A stretch of 64,000 bases of DNA from Myxococcus stipitatus DSM 14675 (GCF_000331735.1 NC_020126.1:248001-312000), one strand, 5' to 3'; counted from the first letter of the stretch, positions 20,081 to 29,231 are shown. Notes: generated by a model from the sequence alone, not told the origin. Program-made: numbers and translations.

Positions 20081-21394
20081 ATGACGGCGAAGAAGGTGGC
20101 GGTGGTGGGAGGCGGTCTGGGCGGGCTCACGGCGGCGGCGCTGCTGGCGCGGGGCGGGTGCGCGGTGACGCTGTTCGAGCGCTCCAAGCACCTGGGCGGG
20201 CGCGGGCAGACCTCGGAGGTGGATGGGTTCAAGTTCAACCTGGGACCTCGTGCGCTCGCGGTGGCGGGGGCGGGGATGCGGGTGCTCGGGCGGCTGGGGG
20301 TGAAGCCCCAGGGCCATGTCCCCGGGCAGAAGGGCGGGACGTACGCCTTGAGGGCGGGCCGGCTGCACACGCTGCCCCGAGGTCCGGTGTCGCTCCTGAC
20401 GTCGGACCTGCTGGGCCTGGCGGGCAAGCTGGAGCTGGCGCGGTTCCTGGGGGGGATGCCCCGGGTCGACGCGGATGCGCTGGAGGACGTGTCGATGAAG
20501 GCGTGGCTCGACACGCGCGTGTCGAGCGACGAGGTGCGGGAGGTCGCGGGCGCGCTGGTGCGGGTGGCCAGCTACTGCGCGGACCTGGATGTGCTCAGCG
20601 CCCAGGCGGCGGTGCGGCAGCTCCAGCAGGCCCTCAAGGCCAACGTGCTGTACGTGGACGGGGGCTGGGCCTCGCTCGTCACGAGCGTGACGGCGGTCGC
20701 GCGGGAGGCGGGTGTGCGGGTGGAGCTCTCCGCGAAGGTGGACCACGTCGTCGTGAAGGACGGACAGGTGGTGGGGCTGCGGCTGGGGGACGGCACCGTG
20801 CACGCGGCGGACGCGGTGGTGGTGGCGGGGGCGCCCGGGGATGTCGCCGCGATGCTGCCGGGCGACGAGGTGTTGGAGCGCCAGGCCGCCGCCGCGACGC
20901 CGGTGAAGGCGGCCACGCTGGAGCTGGGCCTGTCCCGGCTGCCGAAGCCGCAGGCGCTCTTCGCCCTGGGCATCGATGGTCCATGGTACGCCTCCGTGCA
21001 CTCGGCCTACGCGAAGCTGGGACCCGAGGGAGGCGCGATGGTGCACGTCATGAAGTACCTCACGGAGGCGGACGGGCCGACGAGCGAGGCGGAGCTGGAG
21101 GCCGTGATGGACACGCTCCAGCCCGGGTGGCGCGAGGTGCTGGTGGCCAGGCGCTTCCGCCCCTCGTTGGTGGTGACGCACCTGCTGCCCACCGCGAAGG
21201 ACGGCGGCCTGTCCGGCCGGCCCACGCCCCAGGTGCCGCACGTCGGCGGGCTGTTCCGCGTGGGCGACTGGGTGGGCGACGAGGGCATGCTGGTGGATGC
21301 GTCCTTCGCCAGCGCGGAGGCGGTGGAGCACGCGCTGCTGCGCCGGGGGCGGCACGCGGCGGCGGAGCCCCTGCGGATGGCGGCGGGAGCCTGA
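20081..21394 (+). CDS. FAD-dependent oxidoreductase (phytoene desaturase/amine oxidase-like)
   Basis: 437 residues from ATG 20081 with GGAGGCAGG upstream; the upstream ORF extension is not coding. The Rossmann motif VAVVGGGLGGLTAAALLARGG and FERSKHLGGRG define an FAD-binding NAD(P)/FAD oxidoreductase, and GLFRVGDWVGDEGMLVDASFASA is the C-terminal FAD-contact motif typical of phytoene-desaturase-like proteins. Its stop lies 5 bp before the ECF sigma factor start, so both form one operon. This fits the known ECF41 habit of sitting next to an oxidoreductase, decarboxylase or epimerase gene. The substrate is unknown. Confidence 0.88.
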   Translation: MTAKKVAVVGGGLGGLTAAALLARGGCAVTLFERSKHLGGRGQTSEVDGFKFNLGPRALAVAGAGMRVLGRLGVKPQGHVPGQKGGTYALRAGRLHTLPRGPVSLLTSDLLGLAGKLELARFLGGMPRVDADALEDVSMKAWLDTRVSSDEVREVAGALVRVASYCADLDVLSAQAAVRQLQQALKANVLYVDGGWASLVTSVTAVAREAGVRVELSAKVDHVVVKDGQVVGLRLGDGTVHAADAVVVAGAPGDVAAMLPGDEVLERQAAAATPVKAATLELGLSRLPKPQALFALGIDGPWYASVHSAYAKLGPEGGAMVHVMKYLTEADGPTSEAELEAVMDTLQPGWREVLVARRFRPSLVVTHLLPTAKDGGLSGRPTPQVPHVGGLFRVGDWVGDEGMLVDASFASAEAVEHALLRRGRHAAAEPLRMAAGA

Positions 21395-21399
21395 GCGTC

Positions 21400-22359
21400 A
21401 TGACGGACCGGGCACATGGGGCGTTGGCGGAGGCGGCGCGGGAGCATGAGCGCTACTTGTGGGGGCTGTGCTACCGCATGACGGGGGTGGCGGCGGACGC
21501 GGACGAGCTGGTGCAGGAGACCTTCGCCCGCGCGCTGACGTCACCGCCTCCGCGGTCCGAGGACCTGCGCCCCTGGCTGACGCGGGTGGCGGTGAACCTG
21601 TCTCGAGACGCCCTGCGCCGCCGCCGGCGCGAGGCCTACGTGGGGCCCTGGCTGCCTTCCCCGTTGGAGACAGGCGAGGAGGACGTGCCCCACGCGGCGG
21701 AGGCGCGGCTGCCCGGAGGCGGCTCGACGGAGGGGCGCTACGAGCTGCTGGAGAGCGTCTCCTACGCCTTCCTGCTGGCGCTGGAGGCCCTGTCCCCCAA
21801 GCAGCGCGCGGTGCTGCTCCTGCGCGACGTGTTCGACTCCACCGTGCGCGAGGTGGCCGACGCGCTGGACATGAGCGAGGTCCACGTGAAGGTGGTGCAC
21901 CACCGCGCCCGAGCGGCCATGGCGGCCTACGACGGCGCCCGGTGCGTGCCGACGAAGGAGCTCCAGGAGCGCACGCGCGCCGCGCTGGAGGCCTTCCTGG
22001 GGGCGCTGATGTCCCGTGACGTGGCGGCGGCGCAGGCCCTGCTGGCCGACGACGTGCGCGCGCTGTCGGATGGCGGCGGAGAGGTTCGCGCGGCGCAGGT
22101 GCCGCTGGTGGGCCCGCAGCGGGTGATGCAGTTCCTGGCGAAGCTGCTGCTGCAGCGAGGTCCACCGACGTCGATGGAGCTCCAGTCGCTCAACGGCCTG
22201 CCCGCGCTGGCGATGACCTTCGCGCCGGACAAGGACCCGATGCACGCCACCCGAGGCGTGTTCCGCGTGGAGCTGGGAGCGGATGGACGCATCGCGCACA
22301 TCCACTCGGTGCTCACGACGCGCAAGCTCAGGGGCGTGCGGATTCCTCCGCCCGCGTGA
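21400..22359 (+). CDS. ECF41-type RNA polymerase sigma factor with SnoaL-like C-terminal extension
   Basis: 319 residues. Sigma region 2 (YLWGLCYRMTGVAADADELVQ, ETFARAL) and region 4 (LSPKQRAVLLLRDVFDSTVREVA) are followed by a roughly 120-residue C-terminal domain (from TRAALEAFLGAL) of the SnoaL/NTF2 type. The linker YVGPWLPSP and the C-terminal DGGGEVRAA correspond to the WLPEP-like and DGGGK motifs of group ECF41, in which the extension, rather than a separate anti-sigma factor, controls activity. Start ATG 21400 sits in the operon with the FAD oxidoreductase. No anti-sigma gene is nearby, as expected for this group. Confidence 0.9.
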   Translation: MTDRAHGALAEAAREHERYLWGLCYRMTGVAADADELVQETFARALTSPPPRSEDLRPWLTRVAVNLSRDALRRRRREAYVGPWLPSPLETGEEDVPHAAEARLPGGGSTEGRYELLESVSYAFLLALEALSPKQRAVLLLRDVFDSTVREVADALDMSEVHVKVVHHRARAAMAAYDGARCVPTKELQERTRAALEAFLGALMSRDVAAAQALLADDVRALSDGGGEVRAAQVPLVGPQRVMQFLAKLLLQRGPPTSMELQSLNGLPALAMTFAPDKDPMHATRGVFRVELGADGRIAHIHSVLTTRKLRGVRIPPPA

Positions 22360-22362
22360 GCC

Positions 22363-22410
22363 CCCCGCTCCAGGCCCTCGCCATCCTGGCGCGAGGGCCC
22401 TCGAGCGGGG
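22363..22410. terminator. Strong bipartite hairpin between convergent genes
   Basis: CCCCGCTC (22363-22370) pairs with GAGCGGGG (22403-22410), and inside it CCCTCGC (22375-22381) pairs with GCGAGGG (22391-22397). Both stems are perfect. It lies between the stops of the sigma factor and the Lgt-like gene and can serve both strands. Confidence 0.55.
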
Positions 22411-22419
22411 CGGGGAGGG

Positions 22420-23214
22420 CTACCGCGCGGCGCCCACCGGACTGCCCGGGGGCGAGGCCGTCGCGCTCGACTCGCGGCGGCGCAACAGGCCCCAGACGCC
22501 ATAGGCCACCAGCACGAAGCAGCCGTACTGCGCGGGCGTCAGGCCGAAGTAGCGCGCGTCCACGTAGCTCATGTCCGTGGCGCGCAGGAAGTCGAAGCCG
22601 AAGCGGCACGCCGCGTAGAGCAGGGCCAGCAGCGGGAGCAGCCGCCCCTTCATCTTCGGCACGTCGCGCAGCGCGTACAGCAGGCCGGAGATGGCGAACA
22701 GCGCCATGGCGTCGTACATGCCCAGGTCGTGCCGGGGGCCGTTGGGGAAGGCCACCGCCATGAAGAAGTCGGTGCGCACGCCGGGGTGGTCATGCACCGC
22801 GAAGCAGCCCAGCCGCGCCACCGCCCAGCCCGGCGCCACGCCCAGCGCGAACGCGTCCGCGTAGTCGTTGAAGCGCAGCTTGCGGTGCCGGAAGAAGAAG
22901 ATGGCCGCCAGGATGCCGCCCACCAGGCCGCCGAACGACGACAGCCCGTCCCACACCTTCAGAATCTGGAACGGCGACTTGGCCAATTCCTCCGGGTGGT
23001 AGAAGAACAGGTGCACCCAGTGGCCCACCAGCACGCCCACGCCCACGCCCCACGGGGCGTAGTCGGCGAGCGGCGTGGGGTCCAGCCCTTGGCGCTCAGC
23101 CTGCTTGCCGAGCAGCCGGGCGGCCAGCAGGATGCCCAGGGCGACGAAGATGCCGAAGGGCTCGATTTTGAGGGGCCCCAGGTTCAGTGAGGGGGCATGC
23201 CAGTAGGGAATCAC
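22420..23214 (-). CDS. Divergent prolipoprotein diacylglyceryl transferase (Lgt) family protein
   Basis: 264 residues from GTG 23214 (MIPYWHAPSLNLGPLKIEPFG), with TTGGAG 8 bases upstream. Six or seven membrane segments and the N-terminal G-(P)-x-x-I-x-PFGI-F-V-A-L-G layout match Lgt, the enzyme that moves diacylglycerol from phosphatidylglycerol to the lipobox cysteine. WDGLSSFGGLVGGI matches the HGG-region, but the usual GRxGNFxNGE segment reads VARLGCFAVHDHPG and the RHPSQLYE segment reads RHDLGMYDAM. Conserved Asn and Glu residues are thus replaced; it is likely a specialised paralogue rather than the housekeeping enzyme. Confidence 0.8.
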   Translation of the reverse strand: MIPYWHAPSLNLGPLKIEPFGIFVALGILLAARLLGKQAERQGLDPTPLADYAPWGVGVGVLVGHWVHLFFYHPEELAKSPFQILKVWDGLSSFGGLVGGILAAIFFFRHRKLRFNDYADAFALGVAPGWAVARLGCFAVHDHPGVRTDFFMAVAFPNGPRHDLGMYDAMALFAISGLLYALRDVPKMKGRLLPLLALLYAACRFGFDFLRATDMSYVDARYFGLTPAQYGCFVLVAYGVWGLLRRRESSATASPPGSPVGAAR

Positions 23215-23835
23215 GTCGATGGCTCCAAGGGGGCGCGTACGTCCTTCCCCACTTAATCCGTCGTTGAGGATGGGTGCGAACAATTGTGGGGACGCGAACT
23301 TCCCCCCTCCTGCCCGTCCCCTGACCACGCCTCGGGTCGGGTGGCGGACACCCCTCCTGTGCCGCTCCGAGCAGTCCGCCCGCCTTCCTTCATACTTCCA
23401 GACGCTCCAGAAAGTCCCGCTAGGACCGAATCGGGGGGGCTCATGCGTCTACAACTTGGAAACCCTGCTTTAATTGTCAGGGCCGTCCTGTCCAATCTCC
23501 CCATGCGGACAGGATTCCAGGAGGGACGCGCGAGGCATGGAGCTGCGGACCACAGCCGAGAAGGGCCGGGAGCCAGAGCGGGCGCGGGGCCGGCGTGTGT
23601 CCGGCCTGATGCCACGGGCTGAGTGGGGATTCGAGGGCCGCGCCGCGGCCCCACGCAACGAGGAGGGCCCAGGCGCCGGGCGAGAGCACCCGGCGGTGCG
23701 GCGCGCCACCCATCGCGCGCCATTCATCTCCCGCCACCCCCGCAAGGCTCCGGGCGCGGCGGATGCGGCTTGGATGCGGGCGGCCCTTGTCGCGCGCCGC
23801 TCGCGCTGCACGGTGGTTCAAGGAGTAGACAACCC
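23215..23835. other. Intergenic region between Lgt-like and subtilase genes
   Basis: 621 bp between divergent genes. Several ORFs cross it but none has a ribosome binding site, a recognisable domain or typical codon positions. The stretch 23440-23520 is locally AT-richer (GCTTTAATTGTCAGG) and is the best place for a promoter. It may carry a long 5' leader of the subtilase mRNA. Confidence 0.4.
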
Positions 23836-25263
23836 ATGAAGTCCTACCTGTTGGTTCCCAAGGAGTCCATCGAGACGGAGGCCCGCGTCGGGCCTCGCGG
23901 TACGCAGCAGGGCGAGCGCGTGTTGCCTCGCACCACGGCCCTTCGTTTCGCGGTCGCCAATCGCGCGCCGGATGCGCTGTCGTCGCTGGGCATGCGCTCG
24001 GCCACGCTGCCCGGCCCGCGTCCTCCCGTCAGCGGAGAGGAGGCTCGCAAGCGCGTGGCGAAGGGCTCGCGCATCAAGCGCCCCACCACCCGCGGCGCGG
24101 ACGCCACCATTCCGCCGCTGCCGGGGGCCCCCGTGACGGAGCAGACGGGCAGCGAGGCGGGCAGCTTCCGCTTCATGCCGCTCATCGGCGCCACCATGGC
24201 CCACTTCTACTCGGAGGCCACGGAGGCCGAGGCGCGGGGCGAGTTGGCCAACGACTTCGAGTTCATCCCCGACGTCGTCCCCCTGTCCTTCCCCGGCCCC
24301 GTGTCGGCGGGGCAGTCCGGACCGCGCAACCGGGGCATGAGCTCGCTGGCCCAGCGCGAGTGGCCCGACGAGAGCGGCGTGCCCCTGGCGCACGCGCAGG
24401 GCATCCGGGGCGCGGGCGTGCTGCTGGGCGTGCTGGACACCGGCGTGGACGCGGACCACCCCGAGCACACCGCTCGGGTCATCCAGTTCCGCTACGTGTC
24501 GCTGTTCCCCAACTCGCCCCACAATCCCGCGCGCGACATCCGCGGCTTCGACCCGGACGGCCACGGCACCCACGTGTGTGGCATCGCCGCGGGCACGCAC
24601 CATGGCGTCGCCCCGGAGGTGGACCTCTATGTCGCGTCCGTCATCGAGTCGGAGACCATCCGCACCAGCCTGGGCCGCGTGGCCGCGGGCATGGAGTGGC
24701 TGCTCCACCAGTTCAGCAGCCCGCAGAACGTCACGCGCCCCGCGGTGGTGAACCTGTCACTGGGCTTCCCGCTCAAGCCCCCGCCGGGAATCTCGGAGGC
24801 CGACTACCGCCTCAACCAACGCGCGCTCCAGACGATGATTCGTCGACTGCTGGACAGCAACGTCCTGCCCGTTGTCGCGGCAGGCAACAGTGGACCCGAC
24901 ACGGTTGGTTATCCAGCCGCCTTTGAAGAGTCCCTGGCCGTGGGGGCAGTCGACTTCGAGCGCAACGTGGCTCATTTCTCCGCCAGTGGCGTCGTGGAGC
25001 GCCGCGTCGTACCCGACGTCATGGGTTACGGGGTGAATGTGTATTCCAGCACAGAGCGGCGCTGTAACAATCAGGCGTTCTACGAACGAATGAGTGGCAC
25101 GAGCATGGCGGCGCCTTATGTAGCGGGTATCGCGGCGCTCTATCGGTGCCGCGCCCCTGACTTGACGGCGCTCGAGGTGCGGGATTTGATTTTGGCCAAT
25201 GCGGTCAAGCTCCCTCGCTCCAATGGGCATCGGACGGGCAAGGGCCTGGCTGTATTCAGGTGA
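23836..25263 (+). CDS. S8 family subtilisin-like serine protease
   Basis: 475 residues from ATG 23836, with AAGGAG 10 bases upstream. No Sec signal; residues 1-185 are a Pro/Arg/Glu-rich pro-region. The catalytic domain shows Asp201 (GVLDTGVD), His243 (GHGTHVCG), the oxyanion Asn in VVAAGNSGPD, and Ser423 (SGTSMAAPYVAG), so the triad is complete. The 3' part has a lower third-position GC than the 5' part. A 137-residue gene follows 63 bp later and probably belongs to the same unit; it may be a partner or inhibitor. Intracellular or non-classically secreted proteolysis are both possible. Confidence 0.92.
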   Translation: MKSYLLVPKESIETEARVGPRGTQQGERVLPRTTALRFAVANRAPDALSSLGMRSATLPGPRPPVSGEEARKRVAKGSRIKRPTTRGADATIPPLPGAPVTEQTGSEAGSFRFMPLIGATMAHFYSEATEAEARGELANDFEFIPDVVPLSFPGPVSAGQSGPRNRGMSSLAQREWPDESGVPLAHAQGIRGAGVLLGVLDTGVDADHPEHTARVIQFRYVSLFPNSPHNPARDIRGFDPDGHGTHVCGIAAGTHHGVAPEVDLYVASVIESETIRTSLGRVAAGMEWLLHQFSSPQNVTRPAVVNLSLGFPLKPPPGISEADYRLNQRALQTMIRRLLDSNVLPVVAAGNSGPDTVGYPAAFEESLAVGAVDFERNVAHFSASGVVERRVVPDVMGYGVNVYSSTERRCNNQAFYERMSGTSMAAPYVAGIAALYRCRAPDLTALEVRDLILANAVKLPRSNGHRTGKGLAVFR

Positions 25264-25326
25264 CGGTGGTGGGTCGCAGCCGGGGTCGGCGCCAGGTGAG
25301 CGCCGGACCCGGGGGAGGATGAGGCC

Positions 25327-25740
25327 ATGAGCAGGAAGAATGGCGAGCCAGGGGACGGTTTCGCTGCGGGCGGTTCTTACGTCTCCTCGTCGGTGCGCAC
25401 GTTGCCTGGCTCGGCCAGCGCGCGCACGCCGCCCGAGTGGATAGACATCACGGTGATGCCGCGAGAGGTCCCCGCGGCGTCCCGACGGCACACGTCTGCC
25501 CGCCCTCCGCCCCGGTCTCGGGCGGAAGTCCACGGGGCCGGGCTGGCGGAGAGTGCTCGCTTCCACGAGAGCCTCATCCGGTGGATTGAGGCGCACAACC
25601 TCCAGGGCTCCGTGCGTTCGGTGAGTCCGCCGGGCTCATTGCCCATGCTTCACCTGCGCTGCGCGCCGCGTGTGCTGGATCAGCTCCGCCGCGCTCCGGA
25701 GTTCGAGGCAGGCGCGACAATGCCCGTCGACCTCTACTAG
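25327..25740 (+). CDS. Small protein downstream of subtilase, possible propeptide-like partner
   Basis: 137 residues; GGGAGGATGAGGCC precedes the ATG. The first 70 residues are low-complexity and rich in Pro, Arg and Ser; the last 65 (from ESARFHESLIRW) read as helix-strand-strand-helix-strand with VRSVSPPGSLPMLHLRCAP, a pattern like the ferredoxin-like I9 propeptide fold that acts as inhibitor and foldase of subtilisins. The similarity is structural impression only. Position directly after the S8 protease, which itself lacks an obvious I9 domain, supports a protease partner role. Confidence 0.6.
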   Translation: MSRKNGEPGDGFAAGGSYVSSSVRTLPGSASARTPPEWIDITVMPREVPAASRRHTSARPPPRSRAEVHGAGLAESARFHESLIRWIEAHNLQGSVRSVSPPGSLPMLHLRCAPRVLDQLRRAPEFEAGATMPVDLY

Positions 25741-26052
25741 CGGTGGGTGCCCCTCGCCTTCGCACCCCTGGTCTGGGCTCCCCATCCGATACCGCGGAGG
25801 GCGGCCCGCTTTGCTTCGTTCACCAGGCGCAAGTCCCTTCCGCGCCTTACGCCCGGAGAGACTTGAAAGGGTTCTGATACCAGCAACCCACGGTCTCTCC
25901 GCTTCTTCCTGATTAACGAAGAAAGTCGCGATTGTCCTGTCATCCCGCAATCGTCCCAAAGGGCAGCGAGGTGTCAGGTGCTCTTGAAAGCAAGACGCCA
26001 AGGGGTACGGGTGTGTCTTTGCGAGGGGTGAGTCGGGCGGTAAGGGAGCGGA
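25741..26052. other. Intergenic region
   Basis: 312 bp with no supported gene. The part around 25905-25990 is AT-richer and contains GATTGTCCTGTCATCCCGCAATC, with short GATTG/CAATC arms, and probably holds the promoter of the SRPBCC gene. Confidence 0.35.
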
Positions 26053-26484
26053 ATGCTCCTCGTGAGGACGGAAGACTTCATCGACGCACCCCCTGAGCAG
26101 GTGTGGGAGGTGCTGAGCGACTTCGCGCGCTATCCGGACTGGAATCCCTTGGTGTTGGAGGCGCGGGGGCGGCTGGAGGTGGGGGCGCGTGTGGCGATGC
26201 GGGCCTACCCGCCAGGAGGTCCGGCGTGGTGGGCCCTGTGCTTCACGGCGACGCTGGTCCGCGTGGAGTCACCCGGGGCGTTGGAGTGGACGGGCGGCGT
26301 GCCGGGGGTGTTGCGGGGGCGGCACTTCTTCCACCTGACGATGGAGGGGCGCGGGACGCGGTTGGTCCATGGAGAGGAGTTCCAGGGGGCGGCGACGGTG
26401 CTCTTCGGGAAGAAGCGCGTCGCGGCCATCCACACCGCCTATGCGGCGATGAACCGCGCGTTGGCGGAGCGGGTGCGCGGGTAG
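26053..26484 (+). CDS. SRPBCC (START/Bet v1-like) domain protein
   Basis: 143 residues covering one SRPBCC domain. The N-terminal IDAPPEQVWEVLSDFARYPDWNP is the hallmark of the polyketide cyclase/ligand-binding group, followed by alternating strands and a long C-terminal helix (MNRALAERVRG). AGGGAGCGGA precedes the ATG. Such proteins bind hydrophobic ligands in a deep cavity; some are cyclases, others carriers. It is not clearly in an operon; the lytic transglycosylase gene follows after 165 bp. Confidence 0.85.
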   Translation: MLLVRTEDFIDAPPEQVWEVLSDFARYPDWNPLVLEARGRLEVGARVAMRAYPPGGPAWWALCFTATLVRVESPGALEWTGGVPGVLRGRHFFHLTMEGRGTRLVHGEEFQGAATVLFGKKRVAAIHTAYAAMNRALAERVRG

Positions 26485-26649
26485 CGGGCGCTCGTCCGGG
26501 CTCCGTCGGGTTTCAGGCAGAGGCGGGTGGGCGTGTCCCGCGGGTGTATCGCCTGGTCGACGCGGGTGCGGATGTCGCGTCCTTGGTGCGGTCCCAAGTC
26601 GAGCCGTCGTGCAAACCCTGAGCGGCCCGTTTCGCCGAAGAGGGCATGC

Positions 26650-28983
26650 ATGGATGGACGACGTTGGCTGCGCGTGGGTGCCGTGGTGCTCTGCCTCACC
26701 CACGCGAGCTCCGCCTGGGCGCAGTCCCCCGAGGATGAAGGCCCCGGTGAGGTCCTGTCGGAGGAGCAGCTGGAGCAGCTGCTCGACACTCCGGCCGCGC
26801 AGCCTTCGGGCTCGGAGCTCTCCGTGTCGATGTTCGGTCCCGAGCAGCTCGCGCCGTACTTCTCCCAAGGGGCGCTGGCCAAGGCGCGGGAGGCGCTGCG
26901 CCTGGGCCGCCATGCGCGAGCCCGCGCGCTGCTCGCGGCCGAGGACTCCTCGCTGCCCGTCCGCTTCCTGCGTGCGCAGAGCGCGCTCCTGGCCCGCGAC
27001 TACGCCACCTCCTCGGAGGAGCTGGCCGCGCTGGCCGTCGACTACGCGCCCCTGAAGGACCACTTCCTGCTGTGGGCGGCGCAGGCCAACGAGAAGCTGG
27101 GCAAGCGGGAGCTGGCCGCGGCGCAGTATCGCGAGGTGAGCACGGGCTCCCCGCTCTACGCGGAGGCGCGCTTCAGCCTGGCCCGCGTGCTCCGGCGCCA
27201 GCGCGATATCCCCGGCGCGGTGGCGGCGCTCGAGGAGCTCATCGACAGCCGGCAGACGAAGGGGCCGGACGTGCTGCGGACGAAGGCGCTGCTCGCCGTC
27301 TGTGACCTGGCTCGGGCGCAGGGGCAGTACAACCTGGAGCACCGCGCGCTGCTGGAGGTCTGGGCGACGAGTCCGCTGTCGCGCGAGGCGCAGCGGGCGC
27401 GTCAGCGCCTCACGGGGTTGTCGCTGCCGCTGAAGTGGAAGGTGCGCCGCGCGGAGGCGCTGGTGGAGCTGCACCACAACGTCGCGGCGATGGAGCTGCT
27501 TCGCGGGGTGATGTCCCAGGTGGAGCTGCCCGACGAGCTCTCCTGTCGCGCGCACCTCGCCTATGGCCGAGCGCTGCGCAAGGAGCGCCAGCACCGCCGC
27601 GCCATCCAGCTCCTCGCGCCCGTGGCGGAGAAGTGCCTGTCTCCGGAGCAGCGGCCGCAGGCCCTCTATGTGCTGGGGTACTCGCAGTCGGTGGTGGACC
27701 CCAAGGGCGCCATCGAGACGTACGCGACGCTCGCGCACGACTACCCCGAGCACGGCTATGCGGATGACGCGCTCTTCTTCGAGGCGTGGTTGCTCCAGCG
27801 CACGGGGCAGACGGAGGTGGCGCTCGCGCGCTACGAGGAGGCCGCGAAGCGCTATCCCGCGGGCAACTTCGCGGCGGAGTCGCTCTTCCGGGCGTTCTGG
27901 CTGCACACGCGGCGGGCCGCTCCCACGGACGCCCTGGCCGCGCTGGACGCGGTGGAGCACCTGCCCGCGGCCTCGCGCACGGACGAGTCGCTGTGGCGGG
28001 CGCGGTACTGGCGCGCGCGCTTGAAGGAGGGCGCGCCGCTCACCAACGCCGCCGCGCTGGACGACTACGTGCGACTGACGACGGAGCGGCCCGCGAGCTG
28101 GTACGGGATGCTGGCGCGCTCGCGGCTGGCGCGGGTGGCGCCGGTGCGGCTGGCGCAGGCGGTGCCTCCTCCCGAGCCGGGCGCCGAAGTCCCGCCCGAC
28201 GAGGTCTGGCCGCTGCCTCCCGGCGTGCTGCGGAAGGACCCGCGCTTCGCCGCGGGGGTGGAGCTCTTGCGGTTGGGACATCCTGGCGCGGCGAAGGAGC
28301 TGCTCGCGGTGGACTCACGAGGCTTGCCGGAGGCGCCCGCGCGGCTGCTCTACCAGACGATGCTGCGCGCGGGGCGCAAGCAGGCCGCGAGGCAGGTGGC
28401 GCGGGTGTCCCTGCGTCAGGACGTGCAGGGCCCGCTCAACGCCGCGTCGCGTCCCGTGTGGGAGGCGACGTGGCCGCTGACGTACCGGAAGCTCATCCAG
28501 CGCTACTCGCGGGTGTCGCGCGTGGACCCGGACCTGATGCAGGGGCTCATCCGAGAGGAGAGCCGGTTCCGTCCCCGGGCGCGCTCGGCCACGGGGGCGC
28601 TGGGGCTCGCGCAGCTCATGCCCGACACGGCGAGGACGGTGGCCCGCCAGCTGAAGCTGCCCGAAGTAGGGGAGGCGGGGCTGCTCCAGCCCGCGCAGAA
28701 CGTCCGCCTGGGGGCGGCCTACCTGGGGCAGCTCCTCCAGCGCTTCGACGGAAACGTGGCCTACGCGGTGGCCGCGTACAACGCGGGGCCCGCCGCCGTG
28801 GACCGCTGGCGTCAGGCGTTGCCGGAGGCGGAGCTCGACGAGTGGGTGGAGCACATCACCTTCGACGAGACGCGGGAGTACGTGAAGCACGTGCTCGGCA
28901 GCTACGGGGCCTACAAGCTGCTCTACACCGGTGAGCCGCTGATGCTGCACGCGATGCGCTCCGGAGACGTCAGCCGGCGGTAG
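26650..28983 (+). CDS. Soluble lytic murein transglycosylase (Slt70-like)
   Basis: 777 residues from ATG 26650 (MDGRRWLRVGAVVLCLTHAS), which gives a Sec signal cleaved near SAWAQ. Residues 70-560 form a helical, TPR-like superhelix (repeated AxxxYxEVxxxxP-type units), as in Slt70. The C-terminal SLT domain carries the catalytic Glu in REESRFRPRARS (Glu637), GALGLAQLMPDTA and the AVAAYNAGP motif. The enzyme cuts the MurNAc-GlcNAc bond of peptidoglycan with 1,6-anhydro product formation in the periplasm. Family and activity are secure; specific role (growth, recycling, secretion assembly) is not shown. Confidence 0.93.
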   Translation: MDGRRWLRVGAVVLCLTHASSAWAQSPEDEGPGEVLSEEQLEQLLDTPAAQPSGSELSVSMFGPEQLAPYFSQGALAKAREALRLGRHARARALLAAEDSSLPVRFLRAQSALLARDYATSSEELAALAVDYAPLKDHFLLWAAQANEKLGKRELAAAQYREVSTGSPLYAEARFSLARVLRRQRDIPGAVAALEELIDSRQTKGPDVLRTKALLAVCDLARAQGQYNLEHRALLEVWATSPLSREAQRARQRLTGLSLPLKWKVRRAEALVELHHNVAAMELLRGVMSQVELPDELSCRAHLAYGRALRKERQHRRAIQLLAPVAEKCLSPEQRPQALYVLGYSQSVVDPKGAIETYATLAHDYPEHGYADDALFFEAWLLQRTGQTEVALARYEEAAKRYPAGNFAAESLFRAFWLHTRRAAPTDALAALDAVEHLPAASRTDESLWRARYWRARLKEGAPLTNAAALDDYVRLTTERPASWYGMLARSRLARVAPVRLAQAVPPPEPGAEVPPDEVWPLPPGVLRKDPRFAAGVELLRLGHPGAAKELLAVDSRGLPEAPARLLYQTMLRAGRKQAARQVARVSLRQDVQGPLNAASRPVWEATWPLTYRKLIQRYSRVSRVDPDLMQGLIREESRFRPRARSATGALGLAQLMPDTARTVARQLKLPEVGEAGLLQPAQNVRLGAAYLGQLLQRFDGNVAYAVAAYNAGPAAVDRWRQALPEAELDEWVEHITFDETREYVKHVLGSYGAYKLLYTGEPLMLHAMRSGDVSRR

Positions 28984-29170
28984 CGACAGCCCTCGAGAGA
29001 CTCCACTCCCATCGTCACGGGGTGGCGAATGTCACTCATTGTCATCCAGACACCTGGCGCAGGGCCGGGTGGTGCTTCGGGGGCTGCTCGGCGCCTGGGG
29101 GAGAAGTCGTGTCCGCTGTCATCCGCGCACGGTCCTCCCCGTGTCGCCGCCGCTCCCTCGGGCCTCACCG

Positions 29171-29215
29171 CTCGAAGGCGCTTCAGCGGGGGCGTCCGCT
29201 GGGAGTGCCTTCGAG
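29171..29215. terminator. Nested hairpin between convergent genes
   Basis: CTCGAAGGC (29171-29179) pairs with GCCTTCGAG (29207-29215), enclosing a second perfect stem CAGCGG (29184-29189) with CCGCTG (29196-29201). It sits between the transglycosylase and the SDR genes, which point at each other. Confidence 0.5.
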
Positions 29216-29231
29216 GGGAAGCGGCCGGGGC

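Noticed and set aside
23430..23520. Possible sigma-54 promoter before the subtilase (GG...GC elements)
   Set aside because: The distance between the GG and GC elements is about 9 bases instead of 12, so the -24/-12 geometry is not met.
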